Source of the DNA: Stappia sediminis
GTDB taxonomy: Bacteria > Pseudomonadota > Alphaproteobacteria > Rhizobiales > Stappiaceae
Reading direction: 5' to 3'
Assembly: GCF_009826895.1 (NCBI RefSeq)
Contig: NZ_WUMV01000007.1
Coordinates: forward strand, 310,001 to 374,000
Length of the DNA: 64,000 nucleotides
Positions within the stretch are counted from its first letter, which is position 1; each line of letters opens with the position of its first letter. The translations under genes were made by a program, and so were the position numbers. Below are positions 1 through 9,492 of the stretch, one piece after another. Below the pieces are notes generated by a model that searched no databases, had not been told where the DNA came from, and saw nothing but the letters and a program-made list of their open reading frames with translations.

Positions 1-79
1 AATAACCCTGGCGGGCGGGTTGCTCATAGGCGCCGCTGACGGAAAACAGTACGCCGACCGGAAAGGACACTTCGTCCAT
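1..79 (-). CDS. N-terminal end of a probable ABC-type amide/urea/branched-chain binding protein (partial)
   Basis: Reading the minus strand from an ATG at 79 to the window edge gives 26 residues beginning MDEVSFPVGVLFSVSG. The stretch PVGVLFSVSGAYEQPAR resembles the first beta-strand and loop of Peripla_BP_5/6 proteins of the AmiC or urea/short-chain-amide binding type, which sense or bind small amides. There is no obvious signal peptide before it, as in the cytoplasmic AmiC-like sensors, but the start is uncertain because a TTG lies in frame at 97. Only the first strand is visible, so this is a family guess. It would be divergent from the CocE hydrolase gene. Confidence 0.4.
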   Translation of the reverse strand, partial: MDEVSFPVGVLFSVSGAYEQPARQGY

Positions 80-419
80 GGAAACGCCAGCCCCCAAAAC
101 GCAAAAAGCCCCGTGGAGAAAGAGGTTTTCTCTCCGCGAGGCCCGGATGCCGAAAAGAATATTTCAGGCAGAATATCGGGCCGGGCACTCGTGTCAAGCT
201 GCGCAGCCGGCATTGCATCGCGCTTGAACCTTTTCGGACACGAAAGGGGCCGCAAGCCGAACGCGATGTGCCGGATGCTTTTCCCGCCCGGTCGCCCGGC
301 CATGATTTCCTTGAGTAACGAACGAGCGTCAATTCGCGTCTTGTTCGCCGTCTCTGCGCAATTGAGACGCCGCGAATCCGGCGCATAAGCTTGAGAGGAT
401 TTAACGTCAGGAGCCGCAA
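80..419. other. Intergenic region between two divergent genes
   Basis: This 340-bp stretch separates the truncated minus-strand gene from the CocE hydrolase gene. Reading frames that cross it have no recognisable protein signature. The sequence AGGAG at about 410 lies at ribosome-binding distance from the ATG at 420. It presumably holds divergent promoters, but I see no convincing -35/-10 pair. Confidence 0.4.
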
Positions 420-2423
420 ATGCCGCAAGCGCCAGCCTTGAGCGACGTAGAGATATTGGATCCGCTCTGGATCCCGATGCCGGATGGTGTCCGGCTGGCC
501 GCGCGGGCCTGGCTTCCCAAGGGCGCAAGGGAAAATCCTGTTCCCGCAATCCTGGAATATCTGCCGTATCGCCGCCGCGACGGCACGGCTCAACGCGACG
601 ACGCCAATCATCCGTGGTTCGCGGCGAACGGTTACGCCTGCATCCGGGTGGACATCCGCGGCAATGGCGATTCCGACGGCTTCATGGACGACGAATACAC
701 CGAGGAGGAGCTTGAGGACGGTGTCGAGGTCATAAACTGGCTTGCCCGCCAACCGTGGTGCGACGGCAATGTCGGCATGATCGGCATTTCCTGGGGCGGC
801 TTCAACGGCCTGCAGATCGCAGCCATGCGCCCCAAGGCGCTGAAGGCCATCGTCACGATTTGCTCAAGCGACGACCGTTACGCAGACGACATCCACTACA
901 TGGGCGGCTGCCTGCTGACGGAAAATCTCGGCTGGTCCTCGCAGATGCTGGCTTACTCGTCTCGCGCGCCCGATCCGCAGGTCGTTGGCGAACGCTGGCG
1001 CGAGATGTGGCTTGAGCGGCTGGAGCGCCAGCCCCTCTTGCTTGAGCCATGGCTGAAGCACCAGCGCCGGGACGCTTATTGGAAGCGGGCATCCGTTTGC
1101 GAGGATTACGGCGCGATAACCGCCGCCGTCTATGCGGTCGGCGGCTGGGCGGACGCCTATACCAATACGATCCCCCGTCTTCTGGAAAACCTGAAAGGGC
1201 CGAGGAAGGGGCTCATCGGCCCATGGGTGCACAAATATCCGCATCAGGCCTATCCGGAACCGGCGATCGGCTTCCTGCAGGAATGCAAGCGCTGGTGGGA
1301 CCGCTGGCTCAAGGGCGAGGAGAACGGCGTCGATGACGAACCGATCCTCGACTATTACATCATGGACGGCATCGCTCCGAGCCGGCGGATCGACGCGCGC
1401 CCCGGCACGTGGGCGGCGGAAGCCGCATGGCCGTCTCCGCTGGTCCGGCGCGAGCGCATGTCTTTGAGCGACAGCGGACTTGGCGACACCATCGGCAATC
1501 ATGTGTTGCACCTGAAGGCGAACCAGCGCGTCGGCGCTGCCGCCCAGCGCTTCTGCCCCGGCATGCGCGACCGCAATGAACTGGCGGCGGATCAGCGGCC
1601 GGACGATGCGGGATCGCTCGTCCTCGACGCGGATGTCCTGGAACGGCCGCTCGACATCGTCGGGGCCGCGAAGCTGAAGGTCCGCGCCGTGCCGGATGCC
1701 GCCACGGGCTTCCTGGCGGCGCGCCTTTGCGACGTCAGGCCGGACGGGTCCGTCGCCTTCATCACGGCGGGCACGCTCAATCTGACCCATTCGCCCGATC
1801 ATGCCGAGGTCGCGCCGCTTGAACCCGGCCAGCCGGTTGAGAGGACACTTGTCTTCAACGACATCGCCTACCGCCTGCCGGCGGGCCATCGCCTCCGCCT
1901 CGCGCTGTCGACAAGCTACTGGCCCATGGTCTGGCCGTCGGCAGAGCCCCTTTCGCTGGAGATCGATCCGGCCGGGTCGGAGCTCGATATTCCCGTCCGT
2001 CATGGCGAGGGTCCTGCACCGACCGAATTCGGCCGGCCGGAGGCCGCACCGCCGCTCGACGACGTCGAGCTGAGGCCCGAAAGCTCCGCACGGCGCGAGG
2101 AAACTCTGGAAGACGGCACCGAAGTGCTGACGCTCGTAACCGACGGCGGCAAGCAGCGCCTTGCGGCAAGCGGCATCGAGTCCGGGCGCACCACCCGCGA
2201 GGTCTGGAGCCTGCACCCCGACGATCCCCTGTCAGCCCGCATGGAGGCGAGTTGGAGCTACGAAGTCGGCCGTGGCGACTGGCACACGCGCACCGAAACG
2301 TCGACGGTCATGACCTGCGACGTCGACAACTTCTACATTCGCGCCAGCCTTGAGGCTTTCGAGGGAGAAAAGCTCATTTTCGACAAGACCTGGGATATCG
2401 CGATACCGCGCGACGGCGTTTGA
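420..2423 (+). CDS. CocE/NonD family alpha/beta hydrolase (X-Pro dipeptidyl-peptidase S15-like)
   Basis: The 667-aa product is a serine hydrolase of the CocE/NonD family, which cleaves ester or amide bonds, often N-acyl-amino acids or X-Pro peptides. The N-terminal alpha/beta-hydrolase domain (about residues 15-330) has the nucleophile elbow GISWGG with Ser124 and an oxyanion-side motif LEYLPYRRRDG. The C-terminal half (about 350-560) is the jelly-roll X-Pro dipeptidyl-peptidase C-terminal domain. The tail of roughly 110 residues beyond this is longer than in cocaine esterase (about 570 aa). No signal peptide is seen, so it is probably cytoplasmic. It is followed by a regulator and a peptide ABC transporter, which suggests that it processes imported peptides or amides. 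The substrate is not readable from the sequence. Confidence 0.85.
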   Translation: MPQAPALSDVEILDPLWIPMPDGVRLAARAWLPKGARENPVPAILEYLPYRRRDGTAQRDDANHPWFAANGYACIRVDIRGNGDSDGFMDDEYTEEELEDGVEVINWLARQPWCDGNVGMIGISWGGFNGLQIAAMRPKALKAIVTICSSDDRYADDIHYMGGCLLTENLGWSSQMLAYSSRAPDPQVVGERWREMWLERLERQPLLLEPWLKHQRRDAYWKRASVCEDYGAITAAVYAVGGWADAYTNTIPRLLENLKGPRKGLIGPWVHKYPHQAYPEPAIGFLQECKRWWDRWLKGEENGVDDEPILDYYIMDGIAPSRRIDARPGTWAAEAAWPSPLVRRERMSLSDSGLGDTIGNHVLHLKANQRVGAAAQRFCPGMRDRNELAADQRPDDAGSLVLDADVLERPLDIVGAAKLKVRAVPDAATGFLAARLCDVRPDGSVAFITAGTLNLTHSPDHAEVAPLEPGQPVERTLVFNDIAYRLPAGHRLRLALSTSYWPMVWPSAEPLSLEIDPAGSELDIPVRHGEGPAPTEFGRPEAAPPLDDVELRPESSARREETLEDGTEVLTLVTDGGKQRLAASGIESGRTTREVWSLHPDDPLSARMEASWSYEVGRGDWHTRTETSTVMTCDVDNFYIRASLEAFEGEKLIFDKTWDIAIPRDGV

Positions 2424-2480
2424 GTGCCGTTGCACGCAATGGTGGCTTGAGCATCGGTGCGCGCAAGGTAGTATGCGGCC

Positions 2481-3308
2481 ATGGCAACCGATCTTGCGCG
2501 CAACCTGCGCCTTCTTTGCAGCTATACGCCGTCCATCTCCCAGGTCTGTCGCGATCTTGGCATCAACCGGCAGCAGTTCACGAAATACCTGAACGCCTCG
2601 GCCCGCCCGTCCGACCGCAACCTGAGAAGGATTTGCGACTATTTCGGCGTCGCGATCGACGAGATCATGATGCCGCACGGCCAGTTCGCGTCGATCGTCG
2701 CCGTCACGCCGAAAACGCAGAACATGGTTCGCGCGCTCGGTCCCGCGGCGCCCGCCCTCAATGCGATGATCGAATCCTCCGAACGCGCGCTGGAGCGTTA
2801 TCGCGGCTACTATTTCTACTATTATTACACGCCATCGCGGCCGGGCTGCATCCGCCGCTCGCTGCTTCGCCTGCACGAACGCAACGGCATCTGGTACTCG
2901 CGCCTGACCGAGAGAATCCAGTCCGAGGCAAGCCCCATGGGGCGCTCGCATTATTCGCACTATCTCGGCATCGCCCTGTTTCTGGGCGACCGCATCACGA
3001 TCGTCGATTATAACGCCAGCAATCAGACCTCGCTGTCGCAAACCCTGCTTTATCCGGCGCAGGGGCGGGAACTGAAGTTTCTTTCCGGGCTGACCCTCGG
3101 CGTGCAGGGGCGTTCGGCACGCGCGCCCTTTACCGCACGCCTTTTTCTGGAATATCTCGGCGAGGCGCCGAAGCGGCGCGAGATGCTTGAGCAGACCGGC
3201 GTGTTCACCGCCGACGACCCCGGCCTGCCTCCTTATGTCCGGCGTGTCATTTCCGCGCGTGAGCTGGAACACTCCGACATCCTGAAGGCATATGAGCTGC
3301 TTCCCTGA
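2481..3308 (+). CDS. XRE-type helix-turn-helix transcriptional regulator
   Basis: The 275-aa protein carries an N-terminal helix-turn-helix (about residues 5-60), seen in the pattern SISQVCRDLGINRQQFTKYLN followed by RRICDYFGV, typical of Cro/CI-like DNA binding. The remaining 200 residues form an uncharacterised domain with an aromatic patch (YYFYYYYTP, about 115-123) and may bind an effector. The gene starts 57 bp after the CocE hydrolase gene and ends 172 bp before the peptide transporter, so it is the likely local regulator. The ATG at 2481 opens directly into the HTH. Confidence 0.8.
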   Translation: MATDLARNLRLLCSYTPSISQVCRDLGINRQQFTKYLNASARPSDRNLRRICDYFGVAIDEIMMPHGQFASIVAVTPKTQNMVRALGPAAPALNAMIESSERALERYRGYYFYYYYTPSRPGCIRRSLLRLHERNGIWYSRLTERIQSEASPMGRSHYSHYLGIALFLGDRITIVDYNASNQTSLSQTLLYPAQGRELKFLSGLTLGVQGRSARAPFTARLFLEYLGEAPKRREMLEQTGVFTADDPGLPPYVRRVISARELEHSDILKAYELLP

Positions 3309-3480
3309 CGCATACTGACGCCAATGTCGCGCCAAACCGCGAAACGGACCCGCCCGCCGCGCCATTGTCGGCGGCAATGCGCTTCCTGATACTTCCCCTC
3401 ACGCCTTCACTCGAAAATGCCGCTCAGGCGAACCGACAAGCGTTCGCCGGCACTTTGCAGATTCCCGGGAGACAATATCA

Positions 3481-5055
3481 ATGACGGCGAAATTCGATCC
3501 CTTCACCGCCGCAAGCACGACGCGGCGCCGTTTCCTTGCGGGCGCCGCGGGCCTTGGCGCTCTGGCGGCCATGCCGATCAAGGTCTGGGCAGCGGGCAAT
3601 ACGCTCAACATCCGCACCTATACCGAGGCCGATAATTTCGATCCTGTCGATGCTTCCGGTTTCGGCGAGGAAATGCTCTACGGTGCGATCTACCGCAAGC
3701 TGATCCAGTACACGCCGGGCAACGAATGGGGCTGGCAGCCGGACCTGGTCGAATCCATCGAGCAAACCTCCCCGACCGAAATCGCCTTCGTGCTCAAGAA
3801 AGGCCAGATGTGGTCGGACGGCTTCGGCGAAATCACCGCCGAAGACGTAAAATTCTCGCTTGAGCGGATCATCGACCCTGAAATGGAGTCCGCCATCAAG
3901 CCGGACCTCGGTTCGCTGACCGGGGTCGATGTGACCGGCACCCATTCCGGCGTGATCAGGCTCGGCACTCCGTTCGCTCCGATCTGGTCGATCGCCCTGC
4001 CGTATCTCGCCGGCACCATCGTCTGCAAGAAGGCCATCGGCCATGGCAAGCGCATCACCGATGCCGTGCCGCCGACGGTCGCCGGGCCGTACCGCGTCGC
4101 CGAACATCGTCCGGGAGACCGCTGGGTCCTGGAACGCAATCCCGAGTTTTCGGGGCCGAAGCCCGATTTCGAGAAGGTTCAGATCTTCCTGATCGACGAC
4201 GAGGCGACCGCCGAAATCGCTTTCGAGGCGGGAGACCTGGATTTCACGCGCGTCGGCCTCGGCTCGATTGAAAGGCTGCGCGAAAATCCACCTGAAAACG
4301 CGAAGCTCTCCGAACACCCCTCCCTCTATTACGTTTGGGTGGGCATGAACATGGAGAGCCCCAAGCTGAAGGACATTCGCGTGCGCCAGGCGATCCAGCA
4401 TGCCATCGACGTTCCGTCGATCCTGGAAGCGGCCTATTTCGACGTCGCGGATGCCTCCACCGGCATCATCGCGCCGGGCCTCATCGGCCACCGGGAGGAA
4501 AGCCTCGTCGCCCCGAGCGCCGATTTCGCCAAGGCCCGGGCGCTTCTGGACGAAGCCGGCGTCGATACGCTCGACCTGAAGCTCGACGTGCTGAACAAGT
4601 CCACATGGACGACGGCAGCCCAGGTGATCCAGGCCACGCTTGCGGAGGTCGGCATCAACCTGTCGATCGGCGTGCATGAATCCGGCTCCTTCTGGACCCT
4701 TGGCAACGAAGGTGACGGCGACCGCTGGAAATCGCTGGAACTTGTGCTCAACCGTTTCTCGATGACGCCCGATCCCTATTACGCGACCGCATGGTTCACC
4801 ACGGAGCAGATCGGAAAGTGGAACTGGGAGCGCTTCTCCAACGAGGAGTTCGACCGCCTGCACGAGGAAGCTAAGGCGGAAACCGACGTTGCCGAACGGG
4901 ACCGCATGTACAAGCGCATGCAGGACATCATGGAAGAGTCCGGGGCCTATCGCTTCATCACCCACGAAGCGGCGCCCAATCTCTACAGCACGGCCATCAA
5001 GCCGGCGCTGCGCCCGGATTCGCAGCCGCTGATCCAGTTCTTCGCCAAGGCATGA
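3481..5055 (+). CDS. Peptide-type ABC transporter substrate-binding protein (family 5), Tat-exported
   Basis: The 524-aa protein is an extracytoplasmic solute-binding protein of family 5 (DppA/OppA-like) that delivers peptides or similar ligands to the permeases encoded downstream. The N-terminus has a twin-arginine motif (RRRFLAG at 15-21) and a hydrophobic segment ending near VWA-A at about 37, so export by Tat is likely. The mature part shows typical SBP_bac_5 landmarks: YRKLIQYTPG near the start, FVLKKGQMWSDG with AEDVKFSLERI, and DIRVRQAIQHAID in the middle. Length is normal for the family. It heads a five-gene cluster with permeases and ATPases immediately downstream. Confidence 0.92.
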   Translation: MTAKFDPFTAASTTRRRFLAGAAGLGALAAMPIKVWAAGNTLNIRTYTEADNFDPVDASGFGEEMLYGAIYRKLIQYTPGNEWGWQPDLVESIEQTSPTEIAFVLKKGQMWSDGFGEITAEDVKFSLERIIDPEMESAIKPDLGSLTGVDVTGTHSGVIRLGTPFAPIWSIALPYLAGTIVCKKAIGHGKRITDAVPPTVAGPYRVAEHRPGDRWVLERNPEFSGPKPDFEKVQIFLIDDEATAEIAFEAGDLDFTRVGLGSIERLRENPPENAKLSEHPSLYYVWVGMNMESPKLKDIRVRQAIQHAIDVPSILEAAYFDVADASTGIIAPGLIGHREESLVAPSADFAKARALLDEAGVDTLDLKLDVLNKSTWTTAAQVIQATLAEVGINLSIGVHESGSFWTLGNEGDGDRWKSLELVLNRFSMTPDPYYATAWFTTEQIGKWNWERFSNEEFDRLHEEAKAETDVAERDRMYKRMQDIMEESGAYRFITHEAAPNLYSTAIKPALRPDSQPLIQFFAKA

Positions 5056-5060
5056 TGAGG

Positions 5061-5090
5061 CAGCCCGGACGGTTCATGCCGCCCGGGCTG
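5061..5090 (+). terminator. Hairpin between the binding-protein and permease genes
   Basis: The arms CAGCCCGG (5061-5068) and CCGGGCTG (5083-5090) form a perfect 8-bp stem six bases after the stop codon of the binding-protein gene. There is no long T-run, so it is more likely an mRNA-stabilising or attenuating structure that keeps binding-protein expression above permease expression than a full terminator. Confidence 0.6.
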
Positions 5091-5125
5091 TTCAACCGGA
5101 CGAAAGGTTCAAGCGGAAAGCGGCG

Positions 5126-6076
5126 ATGGGTCGATACATTATTCAACGCGTGGCGCTTGGGCTCGCGATCCTCCTGGTTGCCATCTCCGTTCTTTACGCG
5201 TTGATGATCACCTTGCCCGGAGACCCGACGACGGTCTTTCTGGGTCCGCGCGCTACGGATGAAATGCGCGCCGTATTTTCCGAACGCCTGGGCCTGAACA
5301 ACCCCGTTCCCGTCCAGATCCTCCAGTTCTGGGGCCGCATCTTCAGTGGGGACCTCGGCGAGGACGTCTTGCGCAACCGTCCGGTCGCGACGCCGGTTTT
5401 CGCCGCGCTTCCCAACACCTTGATACTGGTGCTCGCCTCCATCGGCTGGTCGGCGGCACTCGGCATCCTGCTCGGCGCTTTTTCCGCCGCCTGCCGCAAC
5501 TCGCTGGTCGACCGCGTGACCGGCGTTTTGTCGGTCGCAATGCTTGCCGCTCCCTCCTTCGTCGTCGCGCTCTGGAGCCTCCTGATCTTCGCGGTCGTCC
5601 TGAACTGGTTTCCGGCGATCGGGGCGGGCGAGCACGGCGATCTCGCGGACCGGATCCACCATCTCGTCCTGCCGTCATTCGCCATCGGCCTGGCATGGGT
5701 CGGCTATATCGCGCGCATCGTGCGCGCTTCCATGCTTGAGGTTATGGGCGAAAACCATATCCGCACGGCGCGCGCCTTCGGGCTTCCCCCCCACAAGATC
5801 ATCTACCGATACGCCCTGCGCATTGCCGTCCTGCCGGCGGTTTCCGTGCTGGGCGTGGGTGTCGGCGGCCTGCTGTCGAGCGCCGTTTTCGCCGAGATCG
5901 TCTTCGCGCGGCCCGGCATCGGCCGGCTGATCTACGAATCCGTCATCAGCCGCAATTATCCGGTCGTCATGGGCTCCATGCTGGTCGCGATCGCCTTTTT
6001 CGTGATGTGCACGCTGGCGGCCGATCTGGTGAACGCCATGCTCGATCCACGCCTCAGGACGTCGAAGAAATCATGA
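5126..6076 (+). CDS. Peptide ABC transporter permease, DppB/OppB type
   Basis: The 316-aa inner-membrane protein is one of two permease subunits. It starts with the canonical MGRYIIQRV opening of DppB-type permeases, has an N-terminal helix (about 9-30), a periplasmic region with LPGDPTT and LNNPVPVQ, and five further helices. The EAA-type ATPase-docking loop is visible as NHIRTARAFGLPPHKIIYRYALRIA, with the conserved FAEIVFARPGIGRLIYESV after it. Its TGA stop overlaps the ATG of the next gene (ATGA at 6073-6076), so translation of the two permeases is probably coupled. Confidence 0.93.
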   Translation: MGRYIIQRVALGLAILLVAISVLYALMITLPGDPTTVFLGPRATDEMRAVFSERLGLNNPVPVQILQFWGRIFSGDLGEDVLRNRPVATPVFAALPNTLILVLASIGWSAALGILLGAFSAACRNSLVDRVTGVLSVAMLAAPSFVVALWSLLIFAVVLNWFPAIGAGEHGDLADRIHHLVLPSFAIGLAWVGYIARIVRASMLEVMGENHIRTARAFGLPPHKIIYRYALRIAVLPAVSVLGVGVGGLLSSAVFAEIVFARPGIGRLIYESVISRNYPVVMGSMLVAIAFFVMCTLAADLVNAMLDPRLRTSKKS

Positions 6077-6936
6077 GCATCGCAGAACGCAGCTCCTTCA
6101 AATACACGGCTGTCGGCCGGCTCATGTCCGATCCCCTCGCCGTGGCCGCCGTCACGATCATCGCGCTGCTCGTGCTGTGCGCTGTCTTCGCCGATGCCAT
6201 CGCCCCTTATGACTACAAGGCGCTCAACGTACGCGAACGGTTCGCACCGCCCTCGTTCGTTCACCTGTTGGGCACCGACAATCTCGGCCGCGATACGTTC
6301 TCCCGCCTTCTCTTCGGCGCGCGCATCGCGCTCTTCGTCGGGCTCACCTCCGTCGGTCTCGCCGCGTTGATCGGGCTGATGCTCGGCATGGTCGCAGGCT
6401 TCGGGCCGCGCTGGCTGGACAACGCGATCCTCTTTCTTTTCGACACGCTGCGCGCCTATCCGACCATCATTCTGGCACTCGCGCTCGGCGCGTTGCTGCC
6501 GCCGGGTCTCGGCACGGTGATCCTCGTGGTCGTCCTCACCACATTCAGCGAATACGGCCGCGTCGCGCGAACGCAGACACAGGCTCTCAGTGCGCAGGAG
6601 TTCATCGACGCCGAACGCGCCATGGGCGCTTCGCCGGCGCGGATCCTTTTCATGCACATCCTGCCGAACGTGCTCGGCCCCTTCTTCATTCTCGCCGCGA
6701 TCAACCTGCCCGTCGTCATCACGATAGAGGCCGGCATGAGCTTTCTCGGCGTCGGCGTGGCGCCGGGTACGCCGAGTTGGGGAGCGACGCTGAAGGACGG
6801 TTTCGACTACATCCGCAACACGCCCTGGCTCATCGTTTCCGGTGGCATCCCTCTCGTTCTGGTCACGCTCGGCTTTACGTTTCTGGGCGAATCCCTGCGT
6901 GACGTTCTCGATCCGAAGCTGAGGAAAGAGCGGTGA
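6073..6936 (+). CDS. Peptide ABC transporter permease, DppC/OppC type
   Basis: The 287-aa second permease subunit. I chose the ATG at 6073 (MSIAERSSFKYTAVGRL) because it overlaps the upstream stop as ATGA, while the longer in-frame extension translates upstream coding sequence in the wrong frame. It has the DppC N-terminal domain (helix at about 25-45), the signature LLGTDNLGRDTFSRLLFGAR, and the docking loop EFIDAERAMGASPARILFMHILPN. It ends with [20 protein letters not shown], typical of this subunit. The stop overlaps the GTG start of the first ATPase gene. Confidence 0.93.
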   Translation: MSIAERSSFKYTAVGRLMSDPLAVAAVTIIALLVLCAVFADAIAPYDYKALNVRERFAPPSFVHLLGTDNLGRDTFSRLLFGARIALFVGLTSVGLAALIGLMLGMVAGFGPRWLDNAILFLFDTLRAYPTIILALALGALLPPGLGTVILVVVLTTFSEYGRVARTQTQALSAQEFIDAERAMGASPARILFMHILPNVLGPFFILAAINLPVVITIEAGMSFLGVGVAPGTPSWGATLKDGFDYIRNTPWLIVSGGIPLVLVTLGFTFLGESLRDVLDPKLRKER

Positions 6937-7904
6937 AGGCAGCTCTCGATATCCGTGACCTGTCGGTCGACTATCATACCCGTGCCGGCAGGCTTCATGC
7001 GCTTCGCAATGTCGATCTTCTCGTGCCCGACGGCGAGGTCGTCGGGCTCGTCGGCGAATCCGGCTGCGGAAAGTCGACGTTGATCTCGGCCGTGTTGCGG
7101 CTGCTCGCCGAAAACGCGGAAGTGCCCGGGGGCGAGATCGTTCTGGACGGAACGGACCTGCTTTCCTTGAGCGATGCGGAAATGCGCCTGCGCCGCGGTC
7201 GTGACGTTTCGGTCGTCTTCCAGGATCCGATGACGGGGCTCAATCCGGTACTCACCATCGGCCGGCAGATGATCGATATTCAGCATCGCGAAGCGCTGTC
7301 GCGCGCGGCCAGGCGCGAGCGGGCGGTCGACATGCTCGCGCGCGTGCGCATCCCCGATCCGGCAAGCCGCATGGATTCCTACCCGCACGAGTTGTCCGGC
7401 GGGATGCGCCAGCGCGTGGCGATCGCCATGGCGCTGATGATGAATCCGAAGCTTTTGATCGCCGATGAACCGACGACGGCGCTGGATGCGACGCTCGAGG
7501 TGCAGATCATCGAGCTTCTGCAGGAGCTTCAAGGCGAGATCGGCTGCGCGATCCTTTTCATCTCCCACCACCTTGGCGTGATCGCCGAACTGTGTCAGCG
7601 CGTCGTCGTCATGTATGCCGGCAGCGCTGTCGAGGAAGGCGGGGTTCGCGACATCTTCCACGCACCCGCCCACCCATACACGAAGGCCCTGCTCGACTGC
7701 GATCCGGGCCGGATCAGGGAACGCAGGCAAACGCTTCCCTCCATACCGGGCAGCCTGCCGGATCTGACCGCGCCGCCGCCGGGCTGCATATTCGCCGATC
7801 GATGTACGAAAGCCGATGCCGGATGCGGCGCGACGCAGCCGCCTCGCATCGATACCGCGCCCGGGCATTGGGCAACGTGCCACTTCGCGGAGGCCATGCG
7901 ATGA
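6933..7904 (+). CDS. Peptide ABC transporter ATP-binding protein, DppD/OppD type
   Basis: The 323-aa ATPase begins at a GTG that overlaps the previous stop (GTGA). It carries Walker [11 protein letters not shown]-loop [12 protein letters not shown], signature LSGGMRQRV, Walker [13 protein letters not shown] and the H-switch ISHH. The C-terminal oligopeptide/dipeptide extension ([15 protein letters not shown]) has the cysteine pattern of this subfamily, which in some members holds an Fe-S cluster. It would pair with the next gene product to drive transport. Confidence 0.93.
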   Translation: MKAALDIRDLSVDYHTRAGRLHALRNVDLLVPDGEVVGLVGESGCGKSTLISAVLRLLAENAEVPGGEIVLDGTDLLSLSDAEMRLRRGRDVSVVFQDPMTGLNPVLTIGRQMIDIQHREALSRAARRERAVDMLARVRIPDPASRMDSYPHELSGGMRQRVAIAMALMMNPKLLIADEPTTALDATLEVQIIELLQELQGEIGCAILFISHHLGVIAELCQRVVVMYAGSAVEEGGVRDIFHAPAHPYTKALLDCDPGRIRERRQTLPSIPGSLPDLTAPPPGCIFADRCTKADAGCGATQPPRIDTAPGHWATCHFAEAMR

Positions 7905-8914
7905 GCGGACCGCTGCTGAAGCTCGAAGGCCTCCATGTCCGTTTCTCCGCTGCAAGGGGGATCAGGAGCCTCCTCGCCGGTCGCGAGAAACAGACCTTCG
8001 ACGCGGTGGCGGGCGTGTCGCTGGAGATCGAACCGGGAGAGTGCCTCGCCATCGTTGGCGAAAGCGGTTCCGGCAAGACGACGCTTGCGCGCGCGATCAA
8101 CGGCCTGACGCCGATCGCCGAAGGCAAGGCATGGATTTCCGGCGAACCTTTGCATGACAAGCCGGACTGGACTGCCGTGCGCAGGCAAACGGCGATGATG
8201 TTTCAGGATCCGGTCGGCTCGCTCAGTCCGCGAATGACGGTGCGCAACCTCATCCTCGAGCCTTTCCGCATCCACGGGATCGCCATTGGAGAGCCGGAAC
8301 GAAAGGCGCGGAAACTGCTCGCCGCCGCCGGGCTGTCGCAGGAGTTTCTCGACCGCTATCCGCACCAGCTTTCGGGCGGACAGGCCCGGCGCGTCGGTGT
8401 CGCCCGGGCGCTCGCCCTTGACCCCGCGCTCCTTCTCGCGGACGAGCCGACCGCGGGCCTCGATGTTTCCGTTCAGGGCGAAATACTGACGCTTTTGAAC
8501 AAGCTACGCGGCGAACTTGGGCTCGCCATCCTCATCATCACCCATAATCTCAATATTATCCGTCACGTGGCGGACCGGATCGGCGTGATGTATCTCGGCC
8601 GGCTGATCGAGACTGGTCCCGTGGAGGAAGTGTTCGCAAACCCCGCCCACCCCTATACGCGCGCGCTGCTCGCCGCCAATCCGGAACCCGATCCGGACGC
8701 GAGGCTCACCCGCATCGCCTTGAAGGGGGAAGTGCCGTCGTTGCTCGCCCGGCCCAAGGGGTGCGAGTTTCACCCGCGCTGCCCCTGGGCCCACGAGGAT
8801 TGCGCCACGAGAGCGCCGGATCTTGCATCGGTTTCCGGCGCCCGGCGCAAGGCGCGTTGCCTGCATCCGTTTCCCGATTTCGAATGCCGCTCGGAGGCGG
8901 CCGGCGGGAAGTGA
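7901..8914 (+). CDS. Peptide ABC transporter ATP-binding protein, DppF/OppF type
   Basis: The 337-aa ATPase starts at the ATG at 7901 ([11 protein letters not shown]), overlapping the preceding stop as ATGA. Longer in-frame starts read through the preceding gene and are not credible. Motifs are Walker A GESGSGKTT, Q-loop MMFQDPVGSLSPRM, signature LSGGQARRV, Walker B LLLADEPTAGLD and ITHN. The C-terminal cysteine-containing tail GCEFHPRCPWAHEDC matches the oligopeptide family. It is the last gene of the transporter operon. The four overlaps from permease to ATPase indicate one co-translated complex. Confidence 0.93.
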   Translation: MSGPLLKLEGLHVRFSAARGIRSLLAGREKQTFDAVAGVSLEIEPGECLAIVGESGSGKTTLARAINGLTPIAEGKAWISGEPLHDKPDWTAVRRQTAMMFQDPVGSLSPRMTVRNLILEPFRIHGIAIGEPERKARKLLAAAGLSQEFLDRYPHQLSGGQARRVGVARALALDPALLLADEPTAGLDVSVQGEILTLLNKLRGELGLAILIITHNLNIIRHVADRIGVMYLGRLIETGPVEEVFANPAHPYTRALLAANPEPDPDARLTRIALKGEVPSLLARPKGCEFHPRCPWAHEDCATRAPDLASVSGARRKARCLHPFPDFECRSEAAGGK

Positions 8915-9492
8915 CCCAGAGCTCCCGGCGGCTCGTTTGAAAAACAGTCGCGGGAAAAAGCGACGCTGGCAGCTTATCCCCGCCCGCCCGCATTGGCGTA
9001 TGATCGGCAGGCCAGCCCGTGCTGGAGCGCCGTTCCGTCTCCCGCGTCCCTTCCATGATCGACCGGTCAGGCTTGGAAGCGGAAGCCGTCGGCGGTCAGT
9101 GCGCCGGATCGACGTCACGCGGCGTTATCGAGTGCCCTCATCGGGAGTGATCGCCACTCCGTCGCCCGCCTGCTCGCACCGCCCCGGAATATCGGCTTAG
9201 GAGAATTCTGAAGAACCTTTTTCGACCTCGATCGCGTCGAAAATGCCGTTTGCGGAATTGTCCTCGCCGCGTCCCTCCGCGAGGGTAAGGTCACGGATGC
9301 CTGCACTTCATTATCGCGTTCGACAATAAGCGCCGACTTGCCGAAAACGTCTTGGCGGCTTTACGTTGTTTCCGTAACGTACCGATTATCAGCTCCGCCC
9401 ATCTGCCGCGCGCCAGGTCATGGACTTATAAATAAAGCTGGAATGGCGCTTTCTGTAATCCGATAGAAATTCAAACGGCCTGGCGAATATAT
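8915..9492. other. 578-bp intergenic region, no gene seen
   Basis: Short reading frames here lack recognisable motifs and plausible starts. Base composition shifts from GC-rich to A+T-rich towards 9400-9492, which marks the left boundary of the foreign-looking gene that follows. I see no insertion-sequence ends or RNA gene. Confidence 0.4.

Noticed and set aside
3478-4965. 495-codon minus-strand frame
   Set aside because: It is a shadow of the Tat-exported peptide-binding protein gene.
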